Assembly (NCBI GenBank): GCA_046758845.1
Contig: JBHIBA010000331.1
Location: 1 to 5,060, forward strand
Reading direction: 5' to 3'
Source of the DNA: JBHIBA01 sp046758845
Lineage (GTDB): Bacteria; UBA8248; JACPRG01; G963555815
DNA length: 5,060 bases
A program made the position numbers and the translations under genes. Positions within the stretch are counted from its first letter, which is position 1. Each line of letters begins with the position of its first letter. This document shows, piece after piece, positions 4,939 through 5,060 of the stretch. The notes beneath the pieces were generated by a model. It had not been told where the DNA came from. It made no database searches and was given only the letters and a program-made list of their open reading frames with translations.

Positions 4939-4974
4939 AGCATCGCGGGCGGGTCGATTTCCATCGTATCTATG

Positions 4975-5011
4975 AAAACCCCGGGTTTGTTTTCTGCGGG
5001 GGGCGCTTTTT
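4975..5011 (+). terminator. Weak candidate terminator after the cyclase gene
   Basis: CCCCG (4979-4983) can pair with CGGGG (4997-5001) around a 13-base loop, with a TTTTT run at 5007-5011 five bases beyond the stem and an AAAA run before it. The loop is long and the gap to the T run weakens the call. Nothing else is recognisable in the last ~120 bases. Confidence 0.25.
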
Positions 5012-5060
5012 GGGCACTTGCGTGCCGGCCGGACTGCGGTTGGAGGTACGTGCGCTTAAG

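Noticed and set aside
4972..5060. Possible new gene start (MKTPGLFSAGGAF...) running off the window end
   Set aside because: There is no ribosome binding site, only 29 codons are visible, and the segment overlaps a terminator-like hairpin.
1..5060. CRISPR arrays, tRNA or rRNA genes
   Set aside because: No regularly spaced repeats and no tRNA- or rRNA-like segments were recognised on either strand by eye.

Overview
The window is GC-rich bacterial DNA. Several features fit a delta-proteobacterial/Desulfobacterota-like or similar environmental lineage: a textbook -24/-12 (sigma-54) promoter, a probable selenoprotein, an N-terminal IS21-type transposase remnant and TPR/secreted proteins. This placement is inferred from gene style; there is no rRNA or marker gene here to prove it.

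Layout. Positions 1-333 (+) carry the nearly complete end of a short secreted TPR protein. It converges on a 5'-truncated DUF72 (YecE-like) relic on the minus strand (about 255-704), which is followed by a strong hairpin (677-718). Next is a small secreted cysteine-containing protein of unknown function (711-1151, -) with a good sigma-70 promoter (1220-1249). Positions 1438-1775 are a remnant of one end of an IS21-family element with the first ~70 codons of istA. Directly against its tip lies a 46-bp, in-frame copy of the 3' end of the TPR gene (1777-1822), so this part is an insertion and deletion scar. The centre (1888-2988, -) is a 366-residue secreted protein with FG-GAP/VCBS-like DxNxDG repeats and a GAHCC motif. 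Upstream of it are a 41-codon leader ORF with a strong ribosome binding site and a sigma-54 promoter (3206-3221).

The most notable locus is 3441-3962 (-). This is an OsmC-family protein whose reading frame is intact on both sides of one in-frame TGA. The TGA falls exactly where family members have their first redox cysteine, and the second cysteine is retained. The bases just after the TGA fold into a hairpin with a GGU apical loop about 20 nt from the codon, as expected for a bacterial SECIS element. I read it as a single 173-residue selenocysteine-containing OsmC-like protein and not as two ORFs or a dead gene.

Divergent from it is a complete cyclase/kynurenine-formamidase-family metal hydrolase (4249-4938, +) with its own sigma-70-type promoter and ribosome binding site. 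The genes do not form one operon. The left half looks like a degraded accessory region and the right half like independently regulated single genes. No CRISPR array, tRNA or rRNA was seen.
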